Source: CBCXVS01 sp965178525 | Lineage (GTDB): Bacteria; Tectomicrobia; Entotheonellia; Entotheonellales; Entotheonellaceae | Direction: 5' to 3' | Length of the DNA stretch: 22,560 nt | Assembly: GCA_965178525.1 (NCBI GenBank) | Contig: CBCXVS010000104.1 | Span: forward strand, 1-22,560 | Shown here: in pieces, positions 14,514 through 22,346 of the stretch | Layout: every line of letters starts with the position of its first letter | How positions within the stretch are numbered: position 1 is the first letter of the stretch | Notes under the pieces: generated by a model | What the model saw: only the letters and a program-made list of their open reading frames with translations | Told to the model about the DNA's origin: nothing | Database searches by the model: none | Made by a program: the position numbers and the translations under genes

Positions 14514-15583
14514 GACGAATGCGGCATGCGGCCCCCTGCGGGGAGCAACTAAGAGACGGAATGCGGAATGATGGGAGGGTGGTGGGCGCGGGGGCCGCGG
14601 TTATCTGGCTGTGGGTGATGGTGGGCGTCATGGTGGGCGTGGCGCAAGAGGCGGAGCAGGCGCCGCAGCCGGTGCGGCAGGAGAAATCGCTGCAAGGGGT
14701 GCGGGTGACGTTGGAGGCGGAGCGGCAGAGGATGGGAATGGCGGATCGTTTGCGGGTGACCTTGTCGGTTGAAGCGCCGGTGCATACGGCGGTGACGTTA
14801 CCGCAGGTGGTGCCGACATTGGGGCCATTTCAGGTGCTGCGTCATACACCGTCCGAACCGATACCCTTGACGCCACAAACGCAGCAATGGCAACAAGATT
14901 ATACGCTGGAGGCGGAGAGCAGTGGTGAACTGACCCTTCCGCCACTGACGGTGGCGTTCCAAGACGCGGATGCAGCGCTACGGCAGATCCGGACGGATCC
15001 CATCGTGATTATGGTCACCTCGGTTTTGCCGGACGATGCCGATGTCAGAGCGCCGAAAGACATTGCGCCGCCGGTCGCTCTCGTGCGCCGTGGCATGCCC
15101 CTGTGGCTCCTGATCGCCGTATGGGTACTGCTCGGCATGGGTCTCATGGCGGGGCTGTGGTGGTATCAACGCCGCCGCGGGCGCGCCGCGCCGCCGCCAC
15201 CGCGGCCGGCACATGTGTTGGCGCTGCAGGCCCTACAACATTTACAGCGGCAGGACTTGATCGGCACACCGCACATTGAGGAATTCTATGTGCGCTTGTC
15301 GGCCATCTTGCGACGCTACGTCGAGTGGCGCTTCGGCCTGCGTGCTCCCGAGCAAACGACGGAAGAATTCCTGGCTGCCATGGTCGCGTCTGGCGGTCTG
15401 ATTGCCACACACCGTGAGTTGCTGGGTACCTTTTTGCAGCACTGTGACCTGGTGAAATTTGCCCGGCACGAGCCCGCGTCCAGTGATATGCAGGACGCGT
15501 TCGACAGCGCCAAGGATTTCGTTGAACAGACCGCCGATGACCAGGTGCTCGTGGCGCCGGAGGTGGCGGGAGCCGAGATATGA
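14510..15583 (+). CDS. BatD-like membrane protein (DUF4381-like C-terminus)
   Basis: The 357-residue protein has an N-terminal hydrophobic segment (about 27-44, signal or anchor), an exported beta-rich domain with VRVTLEAERQRMGMADRLRVTLSVEAP (64-90) resembling the BatD repeat domain, a transmembrane helix (about 197-219), a basic stretch, and a cytoplasmic helical part (YVRLSAILRRYVEWRFGLRAPEQTTEEFL) as in DUF4381/BatD C-termini. It overlaps the DUF58 gene by 4 bases and the batA gene by 4. The first 20 or so codons include two patches of the ATGCGGA heptamer, so the true start may be ATG 14561 rather than 14510. Confidence 0.75.
   Translation: MRRMRHAAPCGEQLRDGMRNDGRVVGAGAAVIWLWVMVGVMVGVAQEAEQAPQPVRQEKSLQGVRVTLEAERQRMGMADRLRVTLSVEAPVHTAVTLPQVVPTLGPFQVLRHTPSEPIPLTPQTQQWQQDYTLEAESSGELTLPPLTVAFQDADAALRQIRTDPIVIMVTSVLPDDADVRAPKDIAPPVALVRRGMPLWLLIAVWVLLGMGLMAGLWWYQRRRGRAAPPPPRPAHVLALQALQHLQRQDLIGTPHIEEFYVRLSAILRRYVEWRFGLRAPEQTTEEFLAAMVASGGLIATHRELLGTFLQHCDLVKFARHEPASSDMQDAFDSAKDFVEQTADDQVLVAPEVAGAEI
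14518..14574 (+). repeat. ATGCGGA-type heptamer patches at a gene start
   Basis: AATGCGG-CATGCGG at about 14518-14532 and GACGGA-ATGCGGA-ATGATGG at about 14555-14574 are degenerate units of the same 7-bp repeat seen at 18605-18644. They encode part of the N-terminus of the BatD-like protein (MRRMRHAA…DGMRNDG). Confidence 0.55.
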
Positions 15584-16602
15584 TGCGGTTGGCCAATCCT
15601 TATATGCTTTTGTTGCTCCTGGTGCTGCCAGCCCTGTTCTGGCTCAGACGGAGGCAGCAGTCGGCCGCGATCGCCTATTCGGCCGTGCAAGACCTCGCGG
15701 CTGTGCCGCCGTCTGCCATGACACGGCTGCGGCGTATGCTGCCGCTTCTGCGCGCGGTGGCATTGATACTCGGCATCGTTGCCCTGGCCCGCCCGCAACA
15801 GGGATTGCAAGCGGCCAAAGTCTACAGCGAAGGCATCGCGATTGTCATGGTGGTAGATGTCTCCGGCAGCATGCGAGCGTTAGATCTGCAACTCAACGGG
15901 CAGCAGCGCAACCGCCTGGATGTCGTCAAACATACGTTTCGCCGTTTTGTGCAAGGCGCGGGAAGCCGCCTGGGCGGACGCGATGGCGATCTCATTGGTA
16001 TGGTGACCTTTGCCCGTTATGCCGACAGCGTCAGTCCGCTCACACTCGACCATAAGACCCTCCTGTCGCTGTTGGAACAAGTGGAAATTGTAACCCTGCG
16101 GGAAGAAGACGGTACCGCCATTGGAGAAGCCATTACACTGGGCGTGGAGCGCTTGCGGGACGCGACGGCTACCAGTAAAGTACTGATTTTATTGACCGAT
16201 GGCGCTAATAACGCCGGCGAGACAGAACCCGTGCAAGGGGCCCGAATTGCCAAGGCGCTCGGGATCAAAATCTACACCATTGGCACGGGAACGCGTGGTG
16301 TGGCGCCCGTTCCGGTTCGCGTCGAGGACGGCCGCATCGTCTACCGGCAGATGCGGGTGTTCATCGACGAACGAACGCTGCAAGAGATCGCCACGACCAC
16401 AGGCGGTCACTATTTCCGGGCCACGGATAGCAAAACGTTGCAAAACATTTATAGCGAAATCGATTCCCTGGAAACGAGCGCCAATGTAGCAGAACATTAC
16501 CAGCAATATGCCGAGCGCTTCCCATGGTTTGTATTGCCAGTACTGGTGTTGCTTCTGCTCGAAATACTCTTGATCAACACGCGCTTGCGGACGATTCCCT
16601 AG
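15580..16602 (+). CDS. batA: BatA, vWA-domain membrane protein
   Basis: This 340-residue inner-membrane protein has N-terminal hydrophobic segments (about 8-21 and 54-70), a central von Willebrand A domain with a complete MIDAS (D93-V-S-G-S97, T179 in DGTAIG, T206-D-G208), and a C-terminal membrane helix (about 313-333). Bat (Bacteroides aerotolerance) proteins form membrane-linked complexes associated with oxidative or envelope stress; their exact role is unresolved. The start overlaps the previous gene's stop (ATATGATG). The first Met is M1 or the next ATG at 15583. Confidence 0.93.
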   Translation: MMRLANPYMLLLLLVLPALFWLRRRQQSAAIAYSAVQDLAAVPPSAMTRLRRMLPLLRAVALILGIVALARPQQGLQAAKVYSEGIAIVMVVDVSGSMRALDLQLNGQQRNRLDVVKHTFRRFVQGAGSRLGGRDGDLIGMVTFARYADSVSPLTLDHKTLLSLLEQVEIVTLREEDGTAIGEAITLGVERLRDATATSKVLILLTDGANNAGETEPVQGARIAKALGIKIYTIGTGTRGVAPVPVRVEDGRIVYRQMRVFIDERTLQEIATTTGGHYFRATDSKTLQNIYSEIDSLETSANVAEHYQQYAERFPWFVLPVLVLLLLEILLINTRLRTIP

Positions 16603-16631
16603 TACTGGGTCTGGCATTGGAGGCTGCTTCC

Positions 16632-17651
16632 ATGCGGTTTGCCGCACTCCCATATCTCGCTTTATTGTGGCTGATCCCGGTTCTGCTCGCCCTGTACGTG
16701 TACGCCTTTGGGCGCAAACGGCAAGCGCTTGCCGTGTTCATGGAACACGCTTTGACGTCCCGCCTGCTGCCGCACGTCAGCCGTGCGCGTCAATGGCTCA
16801 AAGCGCTGTGTTTGATCGGTGCCGTTGCGTGTTGCGTCCTGGCCCTGATGCAACCGCAATGGGGCAAACGCTGGCAGGACGTGCCGCGTCGAGGACGTGA
16901 CCTCATGATTCTGCTCGACGTCTCGCGCAGCATGCTAGCAGAAGATATTGCGCCCAACCGTTTGCAGCGCGCGAAGATCGATATTAAAGACCTGGTGCAG
17001 GTGCTCCACCGTGAAGGCGGTCACCGTCTGGGGCTGGTCGCCTTCGCCGGGCGGGCCAGTCTGCAATGTCCCTTGACGTTGGATTATGCCTTCTTTCTAC
17101 AAAAGCTGAACGAAGTCGGACCGCAGACGGTCGGACGCGGCGGCACCTTGATCGGGGACGCCATCCGGCAAGCGCTGCATGGCTTCGGCACCTTGGAGCA
17201 CAATTATAAAGATATTATACTTATTACCGATGGCGAAGATCATAAGAGTTTTCCGCTCGAAGCCGCACAAGCTGCCGCCGATCGGCAGGTGAGTATCTAC
17301 ACGGTTGGCCTGGGCGATACCACGGCCGGAACGCGTATTCCGATACCAAACGCGCAGGGTGTGCGGACGTATGTCCGCTATCAAGGGCAGGACGTGCGGT
17401 CGCGGATGCAGGAAAATCTTTTGCTCGACATCGCGCAACACACCGGTGGCGCCTACGTGCCGGCCGGGACCCGGTCGATTGAACTGGATCGGATCTATGC
17501 GGACCACATCGCCCCAAAAGCACGACGGCACATTGACATTGCGGCCCGGGAGCGCTTTGTGCACCGTTACCAGTGGTTTGTTCTCACCGCGCTGTTCTTG
17601 CTCGTGATGGAGATGCTGATGCAAGACCGCAAGGTGAAGACTGAGGACTGA
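16632..17651 (+). CDS. batB: BatB, vWA-domain membrane protein
   Basis: This BatA paralogue has 339 residues from ATG 16632. It has two N-terminal membrane segments (about 4-25 and 56-73), a vWA domain with MIDAS D96-V-S-R-S100, GGTLIG and ITDGED, and a C-terminal helix. A longer frame from 16524 overlaps batA by 79 bases and adds 36 residues with no family similarity. GGAGG at 16619-16623 supports 16632. The last codons and the stop (…KTED*) are read from the heptamer array that bridges to batC, so the array has set the end of the protein. Confidence 0.93.
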   Translation: MRFAALPYLALLWLIPVLLALYVYAFGRKRQALAVFMEHALTSRLLPHVSRARQWLKALCLIGAVACCVLALMQPQWGKRWQDVPRRGRDLMILLDVSRSMLAEDIAPNRLQRAKIDIKDLVQVLHREGGHRLGLVAFAGRASLQCPLTLDYAFFLQKLNEVGPQTVGRGGTLIGDAIRQALHGFGTLEHNYKDIILITDGEDHKSFPLEAAQAAADRQVSIYTVGLGDTTAGTRIPIPNAQGVRTYVRYQGQDVRSRMQENLLLDIAQHTGGAYVPAGTRSIELDRIYADHIAPKARRHIDIAARERFVHRYQWFVLTALFLLVMEMLMQDRKVKTED

Positions 17652-17694
17652 GGGATGAGGACTGAGGGGTAAGAAAGGAGGATTGAGGATTGAG
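17639..17694 (+). repeat. Heptamer array (GACTGAG)x8 bridging batB and batC
   Basis: Eight consecutive 7-bp units, in order: GACTGAG twice, GGATGAG, GACTGAG, GGGTAAG, AAAGGAG, and GATTGAG twice. Unit 2 holds the TGA stop of batB. Unit 6 and the next base form AAGGAGG, the batC ribosome binding site. Unit 8 holds the TTG start candidate of batC. The period is exact throughout. Confidence 0.92.
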
Positions 17695-18601
17695 TCGTAT
17701 GGGGGATTGTCGATGGCATGTGGGTTACGCTTTGCTTCTGGGGGTGCTTCTACCTCTATTCGCTTATGCCGGCTCTGCCCATGACGCAGTGCAGCAGGGC
17801 AATACGCTGTATCAACAAGAACGCTACGAGGAAGCGGCGCAGCAGTACGCGACAGCGGCAGAGAAATTGCCGGAGGCATCGGAGGTGCATTTCAACCAGG
17901 GGAATGCGTCTTACAAGCAGCAAGACTATGCCAAAGCTTTGGAACATTACACACATGCTTTGCAAACAACCGCACCGAGTTTGGAAAGCCGAACTAAATA
18001 TAATCTGGGTAATGTCAAATATCAGCAGGCTCTACAAGCGCTAGCCAATCCTCAGGAAGCGGCGACGCATCTGCGTACGGCTACGACGTATTACCGTGAC
18101 AGCCTGGATGTTGATCCACAGCAGCCGGACGCTCGGTACAATTTAGAACTTGCCCAACGACTCTTGCAACAGCTCAAACAGAAACAGCAGCAGTCCCAGA
18201 AACAACAAAATCAACAGAACCAAGAGCAGCGAGATCAGGACCGGCAGCAAGCACAGCAGAATCCACAAGACCCCCAACAACAGGACCAGAATCAGCAGAA
18301 TAAGCAACAGCAAGATCAACAGCAGGCACAGCAAGATCAACAGCAAGACCCGCAACAACAGGATACACAGCAGGACACCTCAGCAGCATCGCAAGACGAC
18401 CAGCAAGCCGCTCCAGATCCGGCAGCAGCAGAAAACACGGACACACCGCAACAACACGCCGAAGCCTCAGCAGACTTGACGCCCGAAGAGGCTGAGCAAT
18501 TACTTGAAGCGATCCGCGAGCGGGCGCGTGAAACGGATCAGGAGCGCCAACAGAGGCGGCGCGCTAGATTAAGCGGTGCCCGAGTCGATAAAGATTGGTA
18601 G
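17690..18601 (+). CDS. batC: BatC, exported TPR protein with Gln-rich tail
   Basis: The 303-residue protein has a signal peptide (VGYALLLGVLLPLFAYAGSA), about three TPR repeats (roughly 29-62, 63-96 and 125-158; AVQQGNTLYQQERYEEAAQQY, VHFNQGNASYKQQDYAKALEHY), then about 80 residues of Gln/Asp/Asn-rich low complexity (about 163-245) and an acidic/basic C-terminal helix. This build is usual for BatC proteins, which bind partners through TPRs. Start choice: TTG 17690 has AAGGAGG 8 bases upstream; ATG 17699 has 17 bases of spacing. The start region lies in the heptamer array. Confidence 0.85.
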   Translation: MSRMGDCRWHVGYALLLGVLLPLFAYAGSAHDAVQQGNTLYQQERYEEAAQQYATAAEKLPEASEVHFNQGNASYKQQDYAKALEHYTHALQTTAPSLESRTKYNLGNVKYQQALQALANPQEAATHLRTATTYYRDSLDVDPQQPDARYNLELAQRLLQQLKQKQQQSQKQQNQQNQEQRDQDRQQAQQNPQDPQQQDQNQQNKQQQDQQQAQQDQQQDPQQQDTQQDTSAASQDDQQAAPDPAAAENTDTPQQHAEASADLTPEEAEQLLEAIRERARETDQERQQRRRARLSGARVDKDW

Positions 18602-18604
18602 CCG

Positions 18605-18644
18605 ATGCGAATGCGGAATGCGGAATGCGGAATGCGGAATGGAA
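18605..18644 (+). repeat. Heptamer array (ATGCGGA)n at the batD start
   Basis: ATGCGA is followed by four exact ATGCGGA units (18611-18638) and a partial one. Each unit carries ATG, so all three frames receive start codons. The batD frame reads it as MRMRNAECGMRNG. Confidence 0.92.
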
Positions 18645-20602
18645 TCATGTTATCCCAAACACATACGCCCTGGCCTACGCTGACCTCAGTCTTCAGCCCT
18701 CAGTCCTCAGTCCTGGTTTTCATCCTTTTGCTACTCGCGCCGAGCGGGTGGGCCGCGGAGGTCGAGGTGCGGGCTGCCCTGTCGCATGCGACGATTTACC
18801 TGGGAGATCATGTGCAGTTGGAGTTGCGCGTCAGTGGCGTCCGCAAGGTCGAACCGCCAGACCTCAACTTGCCGGAATTCGACATCGCGCGGGAAGGGGG
18901 CCAAAGTTATAACAATTCCAGCGTGACGATCATCAACGGACGCACGACGCGCATTGAGGAGTTTGGCTATGTCGCCAGATATCGTCTACGTCCGAAGACC
19001 ACGGGGGTGCTCAACATTCCATCTATCGCTGTGACGCACCAGGGCGATACGTATCAGAGTCAGGCGCTCACCCTGGTGGTCGAAGAGCCGGACGCCCAGG
19101 ACTATCTCCTCGTTCAGGTGATGACGGACAAGCCGAGCTATATTTTGGGCGAACGCATCACCGTGACGCTGGAACTGTCACTGCGCAAACTCAGCCTGAA
19201 CGGCCGGGAACTCGATGCCGATCCGTTCTTTTCCCAGCAACCGCCTCACCTGCAGATTCCCTGGTTCGATGGTCTCGGTGATTGGAAGACCACCGATTTG
19301 GAAACCTTTGTGCGACCCTTCTTGGGACAGCAACGTGCTGGGTTTTATATCAACGACTACGTCGACCAGCAGAGCTTTTTTGGCCGCGACCAGTTGACGT
19401 TCACGCTGCCTCGCACCTCCACGCGCCAGAAGCGGCCTACCGGCGCCTTCAATTATTTTACCTATCGCCTGCAGAAGACCTTTCGCCCCATTCGTGCCGG
19501 CACACAAACGATTCCGGCCGTGTTAGTCAAAGCGAAGCTGCCAACCGCCTTGGATACGCGTGGCCGTGCCCGGCGTACAGAGCGCGTGATGGCGAGCAGT
19601 GCGCCTCTCACCATCACGGTGCATCCCGTTCCGCGCGCCGATCAACCCGCCAGTTTCAGCGGCGGCGTGGGGCGGTTTGAACTCTCGGCTGAGGCCACGC
19701 CCACAACGCTCAAAGTCGGTGATCCGCTGACGCTGACGCTGACCGTACACGGGGAGGCGGACAGTTTGCTCGAAACCGTCCGCCCTGTGCTATTGCAGGA
19801 GCAGGCTGACATGGCCGAGGATTTCAAAATTCACACCGATCTACCCACCGTCAAAACCGAGACCCAGGCTAAAACCTTTACCTATACGCTGCGCCCCAAA
19901 CACGCCGATGTGCGTGCGGTACCGCCTATCGAAATGACGTTCTACGACCCTGAAACGCGACGGTTTGATGTGGCACACAGCGATCCCATCCCATTACGGG
20001 TTGAAGGCGCCGCCAAACTGGCGGCCTCAGATGTCGTGGTCATCGAGGACAGCGCACCGAAAAGCCGTCTGGGCCGTGAGCTGGCCGAAGGGCTTTTGGC
20101 CAACTACACGGGTCCCGAGGTGTTGATCCCGCAGCAGTCCCGGCTGCGCTTCACCCCCCTCATGGGTGGCCTCCTGGTCTTCCCTCCTGTTGCCTATCTG
20201 CTGACCTTGTCTGGCCAGCAGTGGGTGCGGCGGCGCCGCCAATATCCAGAACGCCAACGCAGCAAACGCGCGGCCAGCACGGCGCTTGCCGCTCTCCAGC
20301 GGCTCAAACAACAGCCGACCGCTGACGACGCTGCCATTTATGCAGGTGTGCAGCACGTCCTGACCGGATATATTCGCGACAAGATGAGCCTGGCCAGCGC
20401 CGGTCTCACCGTGGATGACGTCACCCATCATCTCTGCCGCCAGGGACTTGACCCAGCGTCTATCGATCAAACCAGCACGTTATTTCATCTCTGTGACAAC
20501 GCCCGCTACGCGCCTGGAACGCTGGCTGTGACGCAACGGACCAGTCTGATTGACGAGGCTGAATCGTTAATCCAGGACCTGGAAGGGAGTGACCGCCTGT
20601 GA
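18605..20602 (+). CDS. batD: BatD, exported oxygen-tolerance protein
   Basis: The 665-residue protein has a signal peptide (hydrophobic core SVLVFILLLLAP, cleavage near GWA50|AEVEV), a long periplasmic beta-rich BatD region (VEVRAALSHATIYLGDHVQLELRVSG; second repeat near FELSAEATPTTLKVGDPLTLTLTVHG), a membrane helix near 519-541 and a basic cytoplasmic tail. Size and layout fit the BatD (oxygen tolerance) family. The N-terminal 48 or so codons are built largely from two heptamer arrays (ATGCGGA and CCTCAGT), so the extended n-region before the signal core is repeat-derived. The start may be ATG 18605, 18611 or 18647 (MLSQTH). The stop overlaps batE. Confidence 0.88.
   Translation: MRMRNAECGMRNGIMLSQTHTPWPTLTSVFSPQSSVLVFILLLLAPSGWAAEVEVRAALSHATIYLGDHVQLELRVSGVRKVEPPDLNLPEFDIAREGGQSYNNSSVTIINGRTTRIEEFGYVARYRLRPKTTGVLNIPSIAVTHQGDTYQSQALTLVVEEPDAQDYLLVQVMTDKPSYILGERITVTLELSLRKLSLNGRELDADPFFSQQPPHLQIPWFDGLGDWKTTDLETFVRPFLGQQRAGFYINDYVDQQSFFGRDQLTFTLPRTSTRQKRPTGAFNYFTYRLQKTFRPIRAGTQTIPAVLVKAKLPTALDTRGRARRTERVMASSAPLTITVHPVPRADQPASFSGGVGRFELSAEATPTTLKVGDPLTLTLTVHGEADSLLETVRPVLLQEQADMAEDFKIHTDLPTVKTETQAKTFTYTLRPKHADVRAVPPIEMTFYDPETRRFDVAHSDPIPLRVEGAAKLAASDVVVIEDSAPKSRLGRELAEGLLANYTGPEVLIPQQSRLRFTPLMGGLLVFPPVAYLLTLSGQQWVRRRRQYPERQRSKRAASTALAALQRLKQQPTADDAAIYAGVQHVLTGYIRDKMSLASAGLTVDDVTHHLCRQGLDPASIDQTSTLFHLCDNARYAPGTLAVTQRTSLIDEAESLIQDLEGSDRL
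18684..18711 (-). repeat. Heptamer array inside the batD signal-peptide codons
   Basis: Four units read CCTCAGT, CTTCAGC, CCTCAGT, CCTCAGT on the plus strand. The reverse complement ACTGAGG is the same motif as the GACTGAG array at 17639-17694, in inverted orientation. In batD it encodes TSVFSPQSSV, just before the hydrophobic core. Confidence 0.85.
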
Positions 20603-21423
20603 CCCGCGCCTGTTTCGTCGCCGCATGTGTTGCTGGGATACTGCTGTGGCTGCCATGGCGACCCGTCGCGCCCGTGGCCTCTCAGACACTGACCAAGCCG
20701 CAACAGCAGGCGCTTCTCGATCAGGCCAATCAGGCGTTTGAACAAGTCCTAGATAGCACCGGTGCGCACCAGGCACAAGGGTATTATCAACAGGCTATCG
20801 CGGCGTACGAGCAGCTCATCGCTGCCGGCGTGGACAACGCTAAGCTGTACTACAATCTGGGGAATGCCTACTTTCTTCGGCAGGATCTGGGGCGCGCCAT
20901 TTTGCAGTACCGCCGCGGTCTCCGTCTAGAACCGGGAAACCGGCGGTTGCAAGCCAATTTGCGTTACGTCCGCAGTCAGCGCATCGATCAAATCGATGCC
21001 AGCGCGCACCAGGCGCTGATGTTGCGCTTTTTCTTCTGGCACGATGACATCAGCCTCAACATGCAGGTCACGATCGCGCTTGCGGGGTTTCTGCTGGCCT
21101 GGGCCGGGGCGTTCGCGCATCTCTTTTGGCGCCGCCCGCTCCTCCTCTGGCTGACGGCGGGAGCCGCCTCCGCCTTTGTCCTCTTTGCCGGCTCCGCATG
21201 GGCGGTGCATGCGCAGCATGCGGCGACCCGCCACGGTGTCATCGTGGCGCCTGAAGCGCCGGTGCGCAAAGGCAATGGGGCAAGCTATGCGCTGCAATTT
21301 CCCCAGCCGCTCCATAGCGGCGCCGAGTTTACCATCCGAGAAAGCCGTGGCTCCTGGCTGCATATTCGGCTCGATAATGGCGCCAGTGGGTGGATTCGCC
21401 GCGAACAGGCCGCGCTCTGGTAA
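20599..21423 (+). CDS. batE: BatE-like TPR and SH3-domain membrane protein
   Basis: The 274-residue protein has an N-terminal signal or anchor segment (about 3-20), a TPR region (QGYYQQAIAAYEQLIAAG; KLYYNLGNAYFLRQDLGRAILQYRRGL, about 56-116), two membrane helices (about 157-177 and 181-203) and a C-terminal bacterial SH3 domain (VIVAPEAPVRKGNG…GSWLHIRLDNGASGWIRREQAALW). This is the usual BatE organisation. The start is GTG at 20599, overlapping the batD stop (GTGA). It is the last gene of the Bat operon; no intrinsic terminator with a T-tract is visible after it. Confidence 0.88.
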   Translation: MTRACFVAACVAGILLWLPWRPVAPVASQTLTKPQQQALLDQANQAFEQVLDSTGAHQAQGYYQQAIAAYEQLIAAGVDNAKLYYNLGNAYFLRQDLGRAILQYRRGLRLEPGNRRLQANLRYVRSQRIDQIDASAHQALMLRFFFWHDDISLNMQVTIALAGFLLAWAGAFAHLFWRRPLLLWLTAGAASAFVLFAGSAWAVHAQHAATRHGVIVAPEAPVRKGNGASYALQFPQPLHSGAEFTIRESRGSWLHIRLDNGASGWIRREQAALW

Positions 21424-21567
21424 CCCCTGGCTCCTCCTCTTATACGATCGCAATTCGCAGAAAATCGGGGGTGAATTTCTATGGTCTTGACGCCATCCGC
21501 ACCAAACTTATTGCAGAAAACGAGTTCACAAAGTACATTCAGGTCAGGTATGGTAAGGGAAGACGGC

Positions 21568-21672
21568 ATGGCAAAACCGTGGAAACCCATCCTGCTTCGA
21601 GGCGCGTCGGGAGACGTATCCGCACCCCTGCCTCTGATGACCGAAGAAGGCAAGACAAGTGATCGCGAGTAA
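21568..21672 (+). CDS. Small hypothetical ORF (34 aa) upstream of the Uma2 gene
   Basis: ATG 21568 is preceded by AAGGGA with a 7-base spacer and encodes MAKPWKPILLRG…TSDRE, ending in TAA at 21670-21672. It overlaps the start of the Uma2 gene (21659) by 14 bases in another frame, so it could act as a coupled leader peptide. It is not recognised and may be chance. Confidence 0.25.
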   Translation: MAKPWKPILLRGASGDVSAPLPLMTEEGKTSDRE

Positions 21673-22312
21673 GCTTGAAACTCTCATTGACGAACACGCC
21701 CTGCAAGGCCAAGATCCGGAAGACCGTTATCTCACCACTGGCGTGAGCTGGCAGCAATATGAGGCGCTGCTCGTGAGGCTTGGAGACCGACCCGGGTTCC
21801 GTGTCACCTATCTGGACGGAGTATTGGAAATTGTGTCACCCAGTCGGCGCCACGAGGACGCGAAAAGCCGTATTGGCGATCTCTTGCTCGTCTATTTCTT
21901 AGAAACGGATACAGATTACTATCCCAAAGGCTCTACAACATGGCGGCGGGAACAACAGGGGGGGGGGACAGAAGCGGACGAGAGCTACTGCATTGGCACA
22001 GACAAAGCCTTGCCAGACCTTGCGATTGAGGTGGTGATCACAAGCGGAGGTCTCAACCGACTCGAAGTCTACAGTCGGCTGAAAATCCCAGAAGTGTGGT
22101 TCTGGCGCCGCGAGCGTTTTTCCCTCTATCACCTTCGGGAGGAGACGCCCTCTCTCTATATCCAGACGTATGGCTATGAGGAAATCACCCACAGCGAACT
22201 CCTCCCTCAACTCGATATTGAGCTCCTCGCAGAGTATGTGCGGCATCCCAACCCGATTACAGCAGCGAAAGCGTTTCGGCAACGCCTGCAAGAACAGCTT
22301 GATCGTCACTGA
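21659..22312 (+). CDS. Uma2 family (DUF820) PD-(D/E)XK endonuclease-like protein
   Basis: The 217-residue protein carries Uma2 family signatures: VTYLDGVLEIVSPSRRHE (49-66), ADESYCIG (106-113), LPDLAIEVVITSGG (118-131; D120 and E124 are candidate metal ligands) and KIPEVWFW (142-149). Uma2 proteins have a restriction-endonuclease-like fold, are very abundant in cyanobacteria and some uncultivated bacteria, and their function is unproven. The lysine of a strict PD-(D/E)XK site is not evident after E124. The start is GTG with GAAGAAGG about 8 bases upstream. A run of ten G residues (21958-21967) encodes QGGG at 100-103, and slippage there would shift the frame. Confidence 0.85.
   Translation: MIASKLETLIDEHALQGQDPEDRYLTTGVSWQQYEALLVRLGDRPGFRVTYLDGVLEIVSPSRRHEDAKSRIGDLLLVYFLETDTDYYPKGSTTWRREQQGGGTEADESYCIGTDKALPDLAIEVVITSGGLNRLEVYSRLKIPEVWFWRRERFSLYHLREETPSLYIQTYGYEEITHSELLPQLDIELLAEYVRHPNPITAAKAFRQRLQEQLDRH
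21958..21967 (+). repeat. G10 homopolymer in the Uma2 gene
   Basis: Ten consecutive G residues lie mid-gene in an otherwise ordinary frame. Gain or loss of one base would truncate the protein after about 103 residues. Such tracts are prone to slipped-strand mutation and to sequencing error. Confidence 0.9.
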
Positions 22313-22346
22313 AGGCAACCGCCGACCCACAATGATCGACGAAGCG

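Noticed and set aside
16524..16631. Upstream extension of batB overlapping batA
   Set aside because: The 36 extra residues lack family similarity and the GGAGG site favours ATG 16632.
17097..17879. 260-codon minus-strand frame across batB and batC
   Set aside because: It is antisense to clear vWA and TPR genes and runs through the heptamer array; there is no domain evidence.
18143..18446. Leu-rich minus-strand frames opposite the batC Gln-rich tail
   Set aside because: They are the mirror image of CAG/CAA repeats on the coding strand, not membrane proteins.
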